In this document: positions 1 through 15,856 of the stretch, in pieces | Numbering within the stretch: the first letter of the stretch is position 1 | Layout: each line of letters starts with the position of its first letter | Source of the DNA: Deinococcus carri | Lineage (GTDB): Bacteria; Deinococcota; Deinococci; Deinococcales; Deinococcaceae | Length of the DNA stretch: 64,000 nt | Assembly: GCF_039545055.1 (NCBI RefSeq) | Contig: NZ_BAABRP010000013.1 | Location: 1 to 64,000, forward strand | Direction: 5' to 3' | Notes under the pieces: model-generated | Database searches by the model: none | What the model was told of the DNA's origin: nothing | Seen by the model: the letters and a program-made list of their open reading frames with translations, nothing else | Program-made: the position numbers and the translations under genes

Positions 1-129
1 CGTCCCAAGATGAGTTCTCCCACTTCTCAGAAGGTAAGTCTCCCGGTAGACCACCGGGTACAGAGGCCAGAAATGTAAGCGCAGCAATGCCCTCAGTTGA
101 CTGGTCCTCATCAGACGAGGTCTTGACCG
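1..129 (+). rRNA. rrl: 23S rRNA, 3' end (partial)
   Basis: The first bases match the conserved 3' end of bacterial 23S rRNA: a 'cccaagatgagttctccc' block near the left edge, a 'gtaagcgcagcaatgc' block near 78-94, and the terminal stretch ending in 'cttgacc'. The gene begins outside the window. The exact 3' end is uncertain by a few bases. A GC-rich hairpin at about 147-168 in the spacer before 5S may be a processing stem. Confidence 0.93.
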
Positions 130-218
130 TCCTCTGCCATCATCCCCACCCCGCGGAGCGGGGTGGACCCTTCACTCCCACCCTTCGCCTCACGCTGCCA
201 TCCCCATGACAACACCAG

Positions 219-344
<126 letters not shown>

Positions 345-365
345 CCCTTTCTCTGCACAACACTG

Positions 366-442
<77 letters not shown>

Positions 443-452
443 TTCCCCACCC

Positions 453-480
453 CCCCACCCTCAGTCGGTGGGGGCTTTTT
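453..480 (+). terminator. Terminator of the rRNA-tRNA unit
   Basis: A hairpin with arms CCCCCACC and GGTGGGGG around a short loop, followed directly by a run of T. It ends the rRNA-tRNA-Gly transcript before tgt. Confidence 0.85.
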
Positions 481-571
481 TGTGGGCTGTTGTTCCTGTT
501 CCCTGGAAGTTGAACAGGGCAAAACTATAAGACGAGAGTTTGAAAGTACGGTCGCTGGCGTATTCAAGTAA

Positions 572-1753
<1,182 letters not shown>

Positions 1754-1849
1754 TGAATTCCGGCTCAGGCTATGCACGAAGACCTCCCCCTTTCTTCATG
1801 CTTTGATCAGAAAAGCGCCGTATCTGTCAATGAGACCCCTTTATCCTCA

Positions 1850-1890
<41 letters not shown>

Positions 1891-1952
1891 CTTGATCTGA
1901 TCTCTCCGGGGCCATAGGCAGCGGGAGTCAGGTTGCGCGGAAGAACGCGGAA

Positions 1953-1997
<45 letters not shown>

Positions 1998-2003
1998 CAA
2001 CCT

Positions 2004-2034
<31 letters not shown>

Positions 2035-2047
2035 CTTTGGGGGTTTT

Positions 2048-5035
<2,988 letters not shown>

Positions 5036-5051
5036 ACCTAAGTGGTTTGAG

Positions 5052-5075
5052 GAGGCCCTCCGGGGCCTCTTTTTT
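5052..5075 (+). terminator. Terminator of slpA
   Basis: Arms GAGGCCC (5052-5058) and GGGCCTC (5063-5069) with a short loop and a run of six T. It lies 17 bases after the slpA stop. Confidence 0.9.
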
Positions 5076-5133
5076 GTTGCCCAGTTCCTGTGCGGTTCGG
5101 CCCCTGCCGGGCAGGTGTTCTAGAATCCCTCTC

Positions 5134-6078
<945 letters not shown>

Positions 6079-6156
6079 GTCAGGGCAAGACCGGAAGGCT
6101 GGGGCTGTCCCCGGCCTTCTTTTGGCTCCCGGCCCGCCTGCACCTATGCTGCCGCC

Positions 6157-7401
6157 ATGACGGAACTGGACTGGCTCTTCGCACGGCAACGCTTTGGGGT
6201 GCATCCCGGCCTCACGCGGGTAGAGGCCCTCCTGGCACGGTTGGGGAATCCACAGGCCGACTTCCGGACCGTGCTGGTGGGCGGTACCAATGGCAAGGGG
6301 AGCACGGCCGCCACCCTCGCGGCCATTCTGACGGCGGCGGGCGAGCGCACCGGCCTCTTTACCAGCCCGCACCTGACGCGCTTCTCCGAGCGCTTCGTGG
6401 TGAACGGCCAGGAACTGCCGGAGGAGACGGTGCTGGACGCCCTGCGCCGCGTCCGCCCTCAGGCTGAGGCGGTGGAAGCCTCCTTCTTCGAAATCGTGAC
6501 GGCCCTGGGCGGCCTGCTGTTCGCGGAGGCGGGCGTCACGTGGGCCGTGATGGAAGTCGGACTGGGGGGGAGGCTGGACGCCACCAATGTCCTGGACCCC
6601 CGGCTGAGCATCATCACGAACGTGGCCCTGGACCACACCGAGATTCTGGGGGAGACGCGGGAGGCCATCGCCCGTGAGAAGGCCGGCATCCTGCGGCCAG
6701 GTCGCCCCGCCGTGACGGGCGTGACGGCAGACCTCCTGCCCCTGCTGGAGGCCGTGGGCGCAGACCTGTGGGCACTGGGGCGGGAGGTGTGTCTCCAGAC
6801 GACTCCGCTGGGCTGGGAGGGCTGGACGGTGCAGATGGACCTGCCCGGAGCCGCACTGACCTTCCACACGCCGCTGCTGGGCCAGCACGGGGCGCGGAAC
6901 GCGGCGCTGGCGGCGGCGGCGGCCTGGCGGCTGGGTGTGGGCGCGGAGGCCATCGGGGCGGGGGCGGCGGGGGTGCGCTGGCCGGGCCGCCTGGAAGTGC
7001 TGCCGTGGCTCGGTGGTCGCGTGCTGCTGGACGGGGCACATAACCCGGACGGGGCGCGGGCACTGGTGGAGGCGCTGCGTGGCCTGGGTGTAGAGCGCCT
7101 GCCGGTCGTGTTTGGCGCGGCAGCCGACAAGGACGTGGCGGGGGTGGCGGAGGTGCTGCGCCCGCTGGCGTCGGAGGTGATTCTGACGCGCGCGGTCCTG
7201 AGTCCCCGTGCCGCGGCCCCCGCCGACCTCGCGCCGCACTTCGCGGGGTTGCCGCTGCGGCTGGCGGATACTCCCGCCGAGGCCCTGGCCCTGCTGCCGC
7301 CTGGGGGCCTGGGGGTGGTTTGCGGCAGCCTGTACCTCATCGGGGAGGTGCGGCCCCGGCTGCTGGGGGAGGTGGCTGAAGGCCGGGAGCGCTGGCAGTA
7401 G
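6157..7401 (+). CDS. folC: Folylpolyglutamate / dihydrofolate synthase
   Basis: The 414-residue Mur-ligase-family enzyme adds glutamates to folates. The P-loop GGTNGKGSTAATLA lies near residue 42, the family motif TSPHLTRFSERF near residue 70, and the C-terminal ligase domain begins around LLDGAHNPDGARAL near residue 290. A TTGGCT box (6122-6127), 17 bases of spacer and TATGCT (6145-6150) end only 6 bases before the ATG, so the mRNA is probably leaderless. No Shine-Dalgarno sequence is seen. It stands between ppaC and the M32 peptidase on the same strand. Confidence 0.94.
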   Translation: MTELDWLFARQRFGVHPGLTRVEALLARLGNPQADFRTVLVGGTNGKGSTAATLAAILTAAGERTGLFTSPHLTRFSERFVVNGQELPEETVLDALRRVRPQAEAVEASFFEIVTALGGLLFAEAGVTWAVMEVGLGGRLDATNVLDPRLSIITNVALDHTEILGETREAIAREKAGILRPGRPAVTGVTADLLPLLEAVGADLWALGREVCLQTTPLGWEGWTVQMDLPGAALTFHTPLLGQHGARNAALAAAAAWRLGVGAEAIGAGAAGVRWPGRLEVLPWLGGRVLLDGAHNPDGARALVEALRGLGVERLPVVFGAAADKDVAGVAEVLRPLASEVILTRAVLSPRAAAPADLAPHFAGLPLRLADTPAEALALLPPGGLGVVCGSLYLIGEVRPRLLGEVAEGRERWQ

Positions 7402-7458
7402 GGGGCACGCCGAATGGCCTATTCCGCGCACCCCCTCTCCGGGCGCTAGGCTGCGGGT

Positions 7459-8952
<1,494 letters not shown>

Positions 8953-8972
8953 GGGCCGGGAGCCAAGAGTGA

Positions 8973-9010
8973 GGGCAGAGGCCATTCCCGGCGCTCTGCC
9001 CTTTGCTTTC
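8973..9010 (+). terminator. Terminator between convergent genes
   Basis: Arms GGGCAGAG (8973-8980) and CTCTGCCC (8994-9001) are followed by 'tttgctttc'. The hairpin sits between the M32 gene and the convergent gene at 9033. Confidence 0.65.
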
Positions 9011-9032
9011 TGCCCCCGGCGGCTCCCGCCCG

Positions 9033-9284
<252 letters not shown>

Positions 9285-9396
9285 GGGTGGCCCTCCTGCG
9301 GGCGGCGAGCTGAAAAGTACGGGCTGGGAACGAACGGCTGCTTTGATTACGATAGTAGCAGAGTGCCTTGGGGGTAGCAAGAAGAGTAAGGCTTTA

Positions 9397-9432
9397 TTCT
9401 GTATTGACCGTACCGGAAGCCGGTGTTACACT
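9397..9432 (+). promoter_or_regulatory. ddrO promoter with RDRM-like operator
   Basis: The 17-mer TTCTGTATTGACCGTAC (9397-9413) agrees at 9 of 12 defined positions with the radiation/desiccation response motif consensus TTAYGTNNNNNACRTAA as I recall it. Its right half contains the -35 box TTGACC (9404-9409), which is 17 bases from the -10 box TACACT (9427-9432). DdrO bound here would block its own promoter, as is established for this regulon. Transcription would start near 9439, leaving a leader of about 115 bases. Confidence 0.75.
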
Positions 9433-9553
9433 CCAACCAAGGGTGGCGGATTCTGCCTGGAGGCAAACGCATCCCCAGGCGGCCTGAACGCCTGGCCCGG
9501 TCCCCGGAGCGGCGGGCGATACACGAGGCGACGCCGCAGCCAAGGAGGTGAAT

Positions 9554-9944
<391 letters not shown>

Positions 9945-9956
9945 CGCTTCTCAATC

Positions 9957-9992
9957 ACGGCGGGCCGGGGACTTTCTCCTCCGGCCCGCCGT
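9957..9992. terminator. Strong hairpin between convergent genes
   Basis: Perfect 12-base arms ACGGCGGGCCGG (9957-9968) and CCGGCCCGCCGT (9981-9992). No clear T run follows on either strand, but the place between ddrO and the convergent membrane-protein gene suits a bidirectional stop. Confidence 0.5.
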
Positions 9993-10013
9993 CCTGTTAA
10001 GGGTGTTCGGGGC

Positions 10014-11642
10014 TTACGGCTCGGCCACCTTCTGCTCCTCGCGGCCCGAGCGGGTCAGGAGCAGGGTGCCTGTACCCCAGGCCCCGCCCACCAGCGCGCA
10101 GGTGAGGGCCAGGGGCGGCAGGCTGAGGGTGGCGGCCACCGCCCCCAGACCCAGCAGTGCGCCCACAGCGTCCGGGGCGGGCAGCCGCAGGGCGAAGGCG
10201 AGGGCGCGGCCCGCGTCGTAGGCGCTGACGCTCAGGCCAGTCGCCACCAGCAGCAGCGCGAAGGCACTGGCGACCAGCGCGGGCACCAGCAATCCCGCCA
10301 GCGCCAGCCCCAGCGCGGGGCCGATCAGCACCGCCAGCGCCAGTACGCCCAGCGCCAGGGTCCGCAGGGGCGCGTGCCGCTGCCGTCGCGCCAGCAGGGG
10401 AGCCGCACCCACCACAAACAGCAGCAGCAGCATGGCCCCGGTCAGCACCACGAAAATCCGGCTCCAGGCCGCGCCGCCCAGCCACCCCAGCAGCGGCCGG
10501 AAGGCGGAGGCGGTCGCCAGGCTCAGGCCCGACGGGGGTGCGGTCTGGAGGGCCGTGGCGTCGCCCGCCGCGTGGCCCAGCAGGGTATTGACCCGGCCCG
10601 TCACGCTCGCCTGCGGGTCCCGCCGCACGTCCCCGAACAGCGTGATGACCTCCCCCTGCACCTGGGCATCCGGCGCGAGGGTCACGTTGCCGCCCACCGC
10701 GATCACGTTGCCGGGTACCCGGCCGTGCACCGTGACGTCGTGCCCCACCGTGACGCCGCTGCGGCCCACGGCCTCATACAGCGGGGGCAGGGTCAGGACC
10801 GCCGACAGGCCAAAGGCCAGCGTGCCGAGGCGCTGCACCGCCGGGGTGGGCCGCCACGCGACCAGCAGGCTCACGGCCAGCAGCAGCGCCAGCCCGACGC
10901 CCGCCAGCGGCGACACCTGCGCCACCAGCGTTTGCAGCACGGTCGCGCCCGCCGCCAGATTCGGCCAGGCACTCGTGACCCCCAGCAGGGTCAGCCCCAC
11001 CAGCAGGCCCCCGACCAGCAGCAGCGGTGCGGGGTTGTGCCGGACCGGGGGCTGGTCCACTGGCAGCCGTGTCGTGGGAGGAGGGGCGGCAGGAGCAGGA
11101 ACGTCCTGCACCGCTTCCCGCGCAATGCGTGCGGCCAGGGGGACCGCCACCGACGCCGGCAGGGGAGGGGCCGGGAGCCGCGCCGCCCAGGCCACCTCGG
11201 AGGCGGTGGAAGCGGCGACACTGCGCGGCAAGGCCGGGGGTGCCCCCAGCCAGGCCGACCCCTGCACCTCCGCCGCCACGTCTGCCGCCATACTGCGGGG
11301 CAGGGGGGGAACATTCGCCCGTTCCAGCCGCCGACTCCAGGCCACCTCCGCCGCCACCTGCCCGGCGACCGGGGAGGGGAGAGGGGGCACGGGCCTGGCC
11401 CCGATGGCCGCGGCCCAGGCCACGTCCGACGCCACCTCCCCCGCGAGGCTGTGGGGCAGCGGGGGCGGGGGCAGCCCGGTGAGGGCGGCGATACCCTGTG
11501 CCAGTGCTTGCCTGGCCTGCGCGACCGCCCCGGCGTGGTCCTGTTCCAGCGCGGCCAGTTGCCCCTGCTCGGCGGGCGTGAGGTCACCCTCCGCCTCGCG
11601 GTGCAGCAGATTCAGCCAGGGTTCACCCCACTTCACGCCCAT
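10014..11642 (-). CDS. Membrane protein with anti-sigma-like N terminus and polymer-forming (bactofilin-like) segment
   Basis: A 542-residue protein. The N terminus (WLNLLHREAEGDLTPAEQGQLAAL) resembles the zinc-less start of anti-sigma-type proteins. Residues about 55-195 hold five degenerate repeats of some 30 residues built on PPLPxSxAxxVAxEVAW. Three or more membrane segments follow near 205-280. Then comes a right-handed-helix-like stretch (VTVGHDVTVHGRVPGNVIAVGGNVTL, key feature V-x-G/N alternation, about 300-355) as in polymer-forming cytoskeletal proteins, and a C-terminal set of further membrane helices. Such proteins usually sit with an ECF sigma factor; none is next to this one. A TAGAAA box 6 bases before the ATG may give a leaderless start. 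Function is inferred only loosely. Confidence 0.8.
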   Translation of the reverse strand: MGVKWGEPWLNLLHREAEGDLTPAEQGQLAALEQDHAGAVAQARQALAQGIAALTGLPPPPLPHSLAGEVASDVAWAAAIGARPVPPLPSPVAGQVAAEVAWSRRLERANVPPLPRSMAADVAAEVQGSAWLGAPPALPRSVAASTASEVAWAARLPAPPLPASVAVPLAARIAREAVQDVPAPAAPPPTTRLPVDQPPVRHNPAPLLLVGGLLVGLTLLGVTSAWPNLAAGATVLQTLVAQVSPLAGVGLALLLAVSLLVAWRPTPAVQRLGTLAFGLSAVLTLPPLYEAVGRSGVTVGHDVTVHGRVPGNVIAVGGNVTLAPDAQVQGEVITLFGDVRRDPQASVTGRVNTLLGHAAGDATALQTAPPSGLSLATASAFRPLLGWLGGAAWSRIFVVLTGAMLLLLFVVGAAPLLARRQRHAPLRTLALGVLALAVLIGPALGLALAGLLVPALVASAFALLLVATGLSVSAYDAGRALAFALRLPAPDAVGALLGLGAVAATLSLPPLALTCALVGGAWGTGTLLLTRSGREEQKVAEP

Positions 11643-11700
11643 ATGGTCTTTCTACGTTGAACGAAGGCGGAAAGTTTCCGGTTCTGCCCTGACCTGCGGT

Positions 11701-12198
11701 TTAGACTTCACGGTCTGCCGCCCGGTAGTCGCTGCTCTTGCCGCCCGTCTTGCCCAGCAGGCGGACCCCGGTGATTTCCAGGGCCTTGCTGGCGGCCTTG
11801 AGCATGTCGTACACGTTGAGCGCGGCCACCGACACGGCGGTGAGGGCCTCCATCTCCACGCCGGTCGGGGCGGTGGTCCGCACAGTCGCCACGATACGTA
11901 CGCCCGCCTCCTCCAGCGTGACCTGCACATCGGCCCCGGTCACGGGAATGGGGTGGCACAGCAGGACCAGCTCGGCCGTGCGCTTGCTCCCCGCCAGACC
12001 GGCCAGCCGCGCGACGGTCAGCGGATCGCCCTTGGGGTTGGTCCCGGCTTCCAGGGCGGCGCGGGCCTCCGGCGGCAGCCGCACCCAGCCCTCGGCGGTG
12101 GCGGTGCGCGTGGTGGCGGCCTTTTCGGTCACGTCCACCATGCACGGGAGGCCGTCCCGGAAGTGGGTCAGCTCGGGTGGCGTCTGCTCCGGCCCCAC
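11701..12198 (-). CDS. moaC: Cyclic pyranopterin monophosphate synthase
   Basis: This enzyme makes cyclic pyranopterin monophosphate in molybdenum-cofactor synthesis. Family motifs are plain: [14 protein letters not shown] near the N terminus, LCHPIPVTG near residue 80, [20 protein letters not shown] near 112 and [10 protein letters not shown] near the C terminus. I chose GTG 12198, which gives 165 residues. It lies one base after the stop of the preceding gene and 6 bases after its GGAGG, whereas the GTG at 12225 lies inside that gene. It is translationally coupled to the yceD-like gene. No other moa gene is in the window. Confidence 0.93.
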   Translation of the reverse strand: MGPEQTPPELTHFRDGLPCMVDVTEKAATTRTATAEGWVRLPPEARAALEAGTNPKGDPLTVARLAGLAGSKRTAELVLLCHPIPVTGADVQVTLEEAGVRIVATVRTTAPTGVEMEALTAVSVAALNVYDMLKAASKALEITGVRLLGKTGGKSSDYRAADREV

Positions 12199-12199
12199 G

Positions 12200-12802
12200 T
12201 CAGTCCTCCGGGAGTTGGAGGTCACGCAGGGCCGCGAAGGGGGTCTGCCGGGCGTGTGCCGACCCCTCGGGGGTGCCCAGCTCGTCGTCGATTTCCTCGA
12301 CCGGCACCTGCGCCATGTGTTCGCACTGCCCCTCGTTCAGGTCGTGGCCGCAGACCTGGCACAGTCCCTTGCAGTCGGGAGCGTGCAGCACGCTCAGGGG
12401 GGCGGCCAGCAGCGTCGTTTCGGCCAGGTAGGCGCTCAGGTCCAGGTCGGGGTCCCCGAAGACCAGCACCTCCTCGCCTGTGTCGGCCTCCTCCAGATAG
12501 GGCGCGTCCACGGCGGGGTCGTAGCGCAGCAGGGTGCCCAGCTTCAGCTCCAGCGGCACCTCCACGTCGCGCAGGCAGCGGGCACAGTCCATCACCAGCG
12601 TCGGCTCGAAGTGGCCCTGGAGGTACATCTCCTGCCCGCCCAGCGCGTTGACGTCCACCTCGTAGGGGGCGGGTTCCGCAAAGCGCAGGGTCTGCTGCTG
12701 GCCGCCCTGCTCGTAGCTGAGGTGGTCGAGTTCGCCCTCTGCATGCGCGTCGGCGGACGTGCGCAGCAGCGAACCCAGATGAATATGGGGAGAATCGGTC
12801 AT
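12200..12802 (-). CDS. YceD / DUF177 family protein
   Basis: A 200-residue member of the DUF177 family, which in other bacteria is linked to 23S rRNA and large-subunit accumulation. It contains DCARCLRDV near residue 85 and a second cysteine set ([18 protein letters not shown]) near residue 155, together a likely zinc site. Families of this type are usually next to rpmF; here the downstream partner is moaC. ATG 12802 is chosen because TATCAT (12809-12814 complement) is exactly 6 bases away, a leaderless arrangement. GTG codons upstream would place the -10 box inside the gene. Confidence 0.88.
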   Translation of the reverse strand: MTDSPHIHLGSLLRTSADAHAEGELDHLSYEQGGQQQTLRFAEPAPYEVDVNALGGQEMYLQGHFEPTLVMDCARCLRDVEVPLELKLGTLLRYDPAVDAPYLEEADTGEEVLVFGDPDLDLSAYLAETTLLAAPLSVLHAPDCKGLCQVCGHDLNEGQCEHMAQVPVEEIDDELGTPEGSAHARQTPFAALRDLQLPED

Positions 12803-12851
12803 CCTCCCATGATAGGCCCCCACGCGCCCCGGCACCGGGACGGCGGCACGG

Positions 12852-13412
12852 TCAAACCGGGTGGGCAGCCAGCCAGGCCAGCACGTCCGCCGCGTTGCGG
12901 TCAGGGGGGAACACCGGGTAAAAGACGTGTTCCACCACGCCCTCCCGCAGAATCAGCGTCACCCGCCGCAGGAGGGTCTCCCCGGCGGCCCCGAAGGTCG
13001 GCAGGCCCAGCGCCCCCGCCAGCCGCAGGTCTGCATCCGACAGCAGCGGGAAGGGGAGGTGCAGCCGCTCCACCGCCTCCCGCTGGTAGGCCGTGTCCTG
13101 GGTGCTCAGGCCGAAGACCCGCGCCCCCGCCGTCCGCAACTCGGCGTGGTGGTCGCGGAAGGCGCAGGACTGCGGTGTGCAGCCCCGCGCTCCGGGAATC
13201 AGATCCCAGCCCTCCGGCAGCGGCTCATCCGGCCTGCCCGTGCGTGGATAGACGTACAGCACGGTTCTGCCTGGCAACGTCGCCAGATCCACCGCGTCGC
13301 CGTCCGTCGCGGGGAGGGACAGGGCGGGCAGCCGCATTCCCGGCAGGTGGGCGCAGGCCCCGTCGTCCGGCGGGGCGGGCAGGTTCGCCGGGAGGAAGGC
13401 GGGGTCGGTCAC
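12852..13412 (-). CDS. Peroxiredoxin (BCP/PrxQ-like, AhpC-TSA fold)
   Basis: The 186-residue thiol peroxidase carries [11 protein letters not shown] near residue 77, where the peroxidatic cysteine and a second cysteine five residues on form the PrxQ-type pair. It has the thioredoxin-fold core ([17 protein letters not shown] before it, [19 protein letters not shown] after it). It starts with a GTG overlapping the stop codon of the upstream nucleotidyltransferase gene (GTGA), so the two are translationally coupled. It presumably reduces organic or hydrogen peroxide in the cytoplasm; the electron donor is not evident. Confidence 0.85.
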   Translation of the reverse strand: MTDPAFLPANLPAPPDDGACAHLPGMRLPALSLPATDGDAVDLATLPGRTVLYVYPRTGRPDEPLPEGWDLIPGARGCTPQSCAFRDHHAELRTAGARVFGLSTQDTAYQREAVERLHLPFPLLSDADLRLAGALGLPTFGAAGETLLRRVTLILREGVVEHVFYPVFPPDRNAADVLAWLAAHPV

Positions 13413-14467
13413 GCCAGTTCCACCACGCTGGCGTCGGAGAGGGTGAGCTTGTGCGTGCGCGGCGTCTTGCGCCCGCCCCGGACCTGTGCCCGGACGCCGA
13501 TCAGGCAGTCCTGGAGGCGGGTGTGGAGGTCCTCGATGCGGGCCTCGGCGTCCACCACGCTGTGCTCGACCTCGGCGTGGCGCACGACGCTGCGCGGCCC
13601 GATACTGGTAAACGGCCCGATGTAGGCGTCCTCGATCACGACGCCCTCGCCCAGCAGCACCGGCCCGACAATCTTGCTGCGGACCACGCGGGCCGAGGCG
13701 GGCACCACCACCCGCCCCGACAGGCGCGAGTCGGTCACCTCGCCCTGCACGTCCTCCGTGATCTGTTCCAGCAGCAGGCGGTTGGCGTCCAGCAGATCGC
13801 TGGGGCGGCCCGTGTCCTTCCACCAGCCGCACACCCGCTGTCCCAGGACCTGCTCGCCGCGCTCGATCAGCCCCTGGATCGCGTCGGTGATCTCGTACTC
13901 GCCGCGCGCCGAGGGCGGCATTCCCTCCAGCACGTCGAAGACCTGGGGAGTGAAGCAGTACAGGCCCGCCACGGCGAGGTTGCTGGGCGGCACCTTCGGC
14001 TTCTCGACCAGCCGGGTGATGCGGTCGCCGTCCAGCTCCGCCACCCCGAAGGCCGTGGGGTCCGCCACCTCGACCAGGGCGATCACGGCCGCGGGGCGTT
14101 CCTGCGTGAACCGTTCGATAAAGGGCGTCACCCCGTGCTCGAAGAGATTGTCCCCGAGGTACACGCAGAAGTCGTCCTGCCCGGCCCATTCCCGCGCCGT
14201 CTGCACCGCGTGCCCCAGCCCGAGCTGCTCGTGCTGGTTGAGCAACGTGACCTGAACCTGGGGCACCTGCTCAAGCGTGTGCGCGATCTCGTCGCGGGTG
14301 GCATCCGACACGATGATCGCCACCTCGGTGATCCCGGCCGCCAGCAGGGTGCGGAGCGCATGGACGATGATAGGTGCGCCCGCGACCGGCAGGACCGGTT
14401 TGGGGCGCGTGAAAGTGAGTGGCCGCAGGCGGGTGCCGAGTCCGGCGGCAGGGATGATGGCTTTCAT
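13409..14467 (-). CDS. Glucose-1-phosphate thymidylyltransferase, long form
   Basis: A 352-residue nucleotidyltransferase with a GT-A domain ([19 protein letters not shown] with the signature GxGTRxxP; YLGDNLFE near residue 105; [10 protein letters not shown] near 160) followed by a left-handed beta-helix domain from about 240 ([19 protein letters not shown]). The long form is separate from the 305-residue RmlA of the rhamnose operon at 26.8 kb. It opens a three- or four-gene minus-strand run with the peroxiredoxin. A TAGAAT box 8 bases upstream suggests a leaderless or near-leaderless mRNA. It may supply dTDP-glucose or a related sugar nucleotide; the specific sugar is inferred. Confidence 0.88.
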   Translation of the reverse strand: MKAIIPAAGLGTRLRPLTFTRPKPVLPVAGAPIIVHALRTLLAAGITEVAIIVSDATRDEIAHTLEQVPQVQVTLLNQHEQLGLGHAVQTAREWAGQDDFCVYLGDNLFEHGVTPFIERFTQERPAAVIALVEVADPTAFGVAELDGDRITRLVEKPKVPPSNLAVAGLYCFTPQVFDVLEGMPPSARGEYEITDAIQGLIERGEQVLGQRVCGWWKDTGRPSDLLDANRLLLEQITEDVQGEVTDSRLSGRVVVPASARVVRSKIVGPVLLGEGVVIEDAYIGPFTSIGPRSVVRHAEVEHSVVDAEARIEDLHTRLQDCLIGVRAQVRGGRKTPRTHKLTLSDASVVELA

Positions 14468-14770
14468 GACTTCCCATTCTAAGAAGTTCGCCTTCTCATG
14501 AGGTTGAAGGCCCCTTTACGCAACCCTCTGAAGTGACTGCGCGGCTTCTGCCTGCTACCATGCTGCTCCCCTGCCCGTTGACCGTTTCCTGTTTCTTCAC
14601 CGCATCTGCCTTCCGTCGGGGGTAGACTGAGAAAGTGAAGAGGGAGCTATCCCCATGACCCCTGGAGTTCTCATGGCCCAACAATTTGCTTTTCAAGTGT
14701 GGGGCCTGTCCCCCCTTGACTCCCAGTCTCCCTGGCGGATGCGGTCAGCGTTCTCTCTCTGGGGAGAGGC
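14468..14770. other. Intergenic region between divergent nucleotidyltransferase genes
   Basis: This 303-base gap holds the TAGAAT promoter element of the minus-strand gene (14476-14481) and, in the other direction, a TAGACT (about 14623) and TTGACT (about 14715) but no well-spaced pair. A small inverted repeat (ctctc/gagag, about 14752-14767) overlaps the ribosome binding site of manC and could mask it. I see no gene here. Confidence 0.4.
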
Positions 14771-15856
14771 ATGACGTCTATTCCCCTGGTTCCCGTGATC
14801 CTGGCGGGCGGCAGTGGCGAGCGTTTCTGGCCGCTGTCGCGCAAGCACCGTCCCAAGCAGTTCCTGACCCTGGACGAGACGGGCCGCAGTCTGCTTCAGG
14901 CCACCAGTGACCGCCTGGCCGCTCTGAGTGGCGGGGCCGAACACGTGATGGTGGTCACGGGGGGCGAGTATCGCGCGCAGGTGCTGGAGCAACTGCCGGA
15001 CATGCCCGTCGAGAACCTGATTGTCGAGCCGGTGGCACGGGACACAGCCCCCGCTGTCCTGTACGCCGCACTCCGGGTCGCACAGGACACCCCGGACGCG
15101 GTGATGGGCGTCTTTCCGGCGGACCACCGCATCACGCAGCCGGAGGCCTTCGATGCGGTGGTCCGCCGCGGCATCGAGGTGGCCCGGAACACCGGGCGGC
15201 TCGTGACCCTCGGCGTTACCCCGACCTTTCCGGCCACGGGATATGGATATATCCAGCGGGGTGAGGAACTTCTGGGGGGCGAACTGCCTGCCTTCGAGGT
15301 GGGCCGCTTTACCGAAAAACCTGATGCCGCCACGGCCCAGGCCTTTCTGGACGACGGGCGGTATAGCTGGAACAGCGGCATGTTTCTCTGGCAGGTTCCG
15401 GCGATTCTGGCCGCCTTCGAGGAGTACCAGCCAGCGATGTACGCGCAGCTCTCGCAGGCCATCCGGCGGGGCCGTTCTGGTGGCGGTGTCCGTGAGGTCT
15501 TTCCCCACCTTCAGAAGATCAGCATCGACTACGCCATTCTGGAGAAATCCGACCGGGTGGCCGTGATTCCCGCAGAGTTCGGCTGGGACGACTTGGGGGA
15601 CTGGAATGCCCTGGAACGCCTGCTGGGAGGTGCAGGGCAGAACGTCTCCGTCGGTCGTCACATTGGCCTCGACACCGATGGGGCCATCCTGTATACCACT
15701 CGGGGCGACGATCTGATCGCCACCATCGGCCTGGAAGACGTGGTGATCGTCCGGACCGACGAGGTGACCCTGGTGGTTCGCAAGGACCGCACCCAGGACA
15801 TCAAGAAAGTCGTTCAGCAACTCAAGGCCCACCCAGAACTGGAGCGCTTCGCGTGA
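14771..15856 (+). CDS. manC: Mannose-1-phosphate guanylyltransferase
   Basis: The 361-residue cytoplasmic enzyme makes GDP-mannose for the polysaccharide locus that begins here. The pyrophosphorylase signature [24 protein letters not shown] is at residues 7-30, VFPADHRI with the metal-binding Asp lies near residue 117, FTEKPD near 177 and [10 protein letters not shown] near 275. It is the single-domain type without the C-terminal isomerase of AlgA-like proteins. Its TGA overlaps the GTG of the next gene, so it is coupled to the chain-length/kinase gene. Confidence 0.93.
   Translation: MTSIPLVPVILAGGSGERFWPLSRKHRPKQFLTLDETGRSLLQATSDRLAALSGGAEHVMVVTGGEYRAQVLEQLPDMPVENLIVEPVARDTAPAVLYAALRVAQDTPDAVMGVFPADHRITQPEAFDAVVRRGIEVARNTGRLVTLGVTPTFPATGYGYIQRGEELLGGELPAFEVGRFTEKPDAATAQAFLDDGRYSWNSGMFLWQVPAILAAFEEYQPAMYAQLSQAIRRGRSGGGVREVFPHLQKISIDYAILEKSDRVAVIPAEFGWDDLGDWNALERLLGGAGQNVSVGRHIGLDTDGAILYTTRGDDLIATIGLEDVVIVRTDEVTLVVRKDRTQDIKKVVQQLKAHPELERFA

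Noticed and set aside
12843..12860. TTGACC upstream of the yceD-like gene as its -35 box
   Set aside because: It is 35 bases from the TATCAT box, too far for a sigma-A promoter, and is part of the peroxiredoxin stop region.
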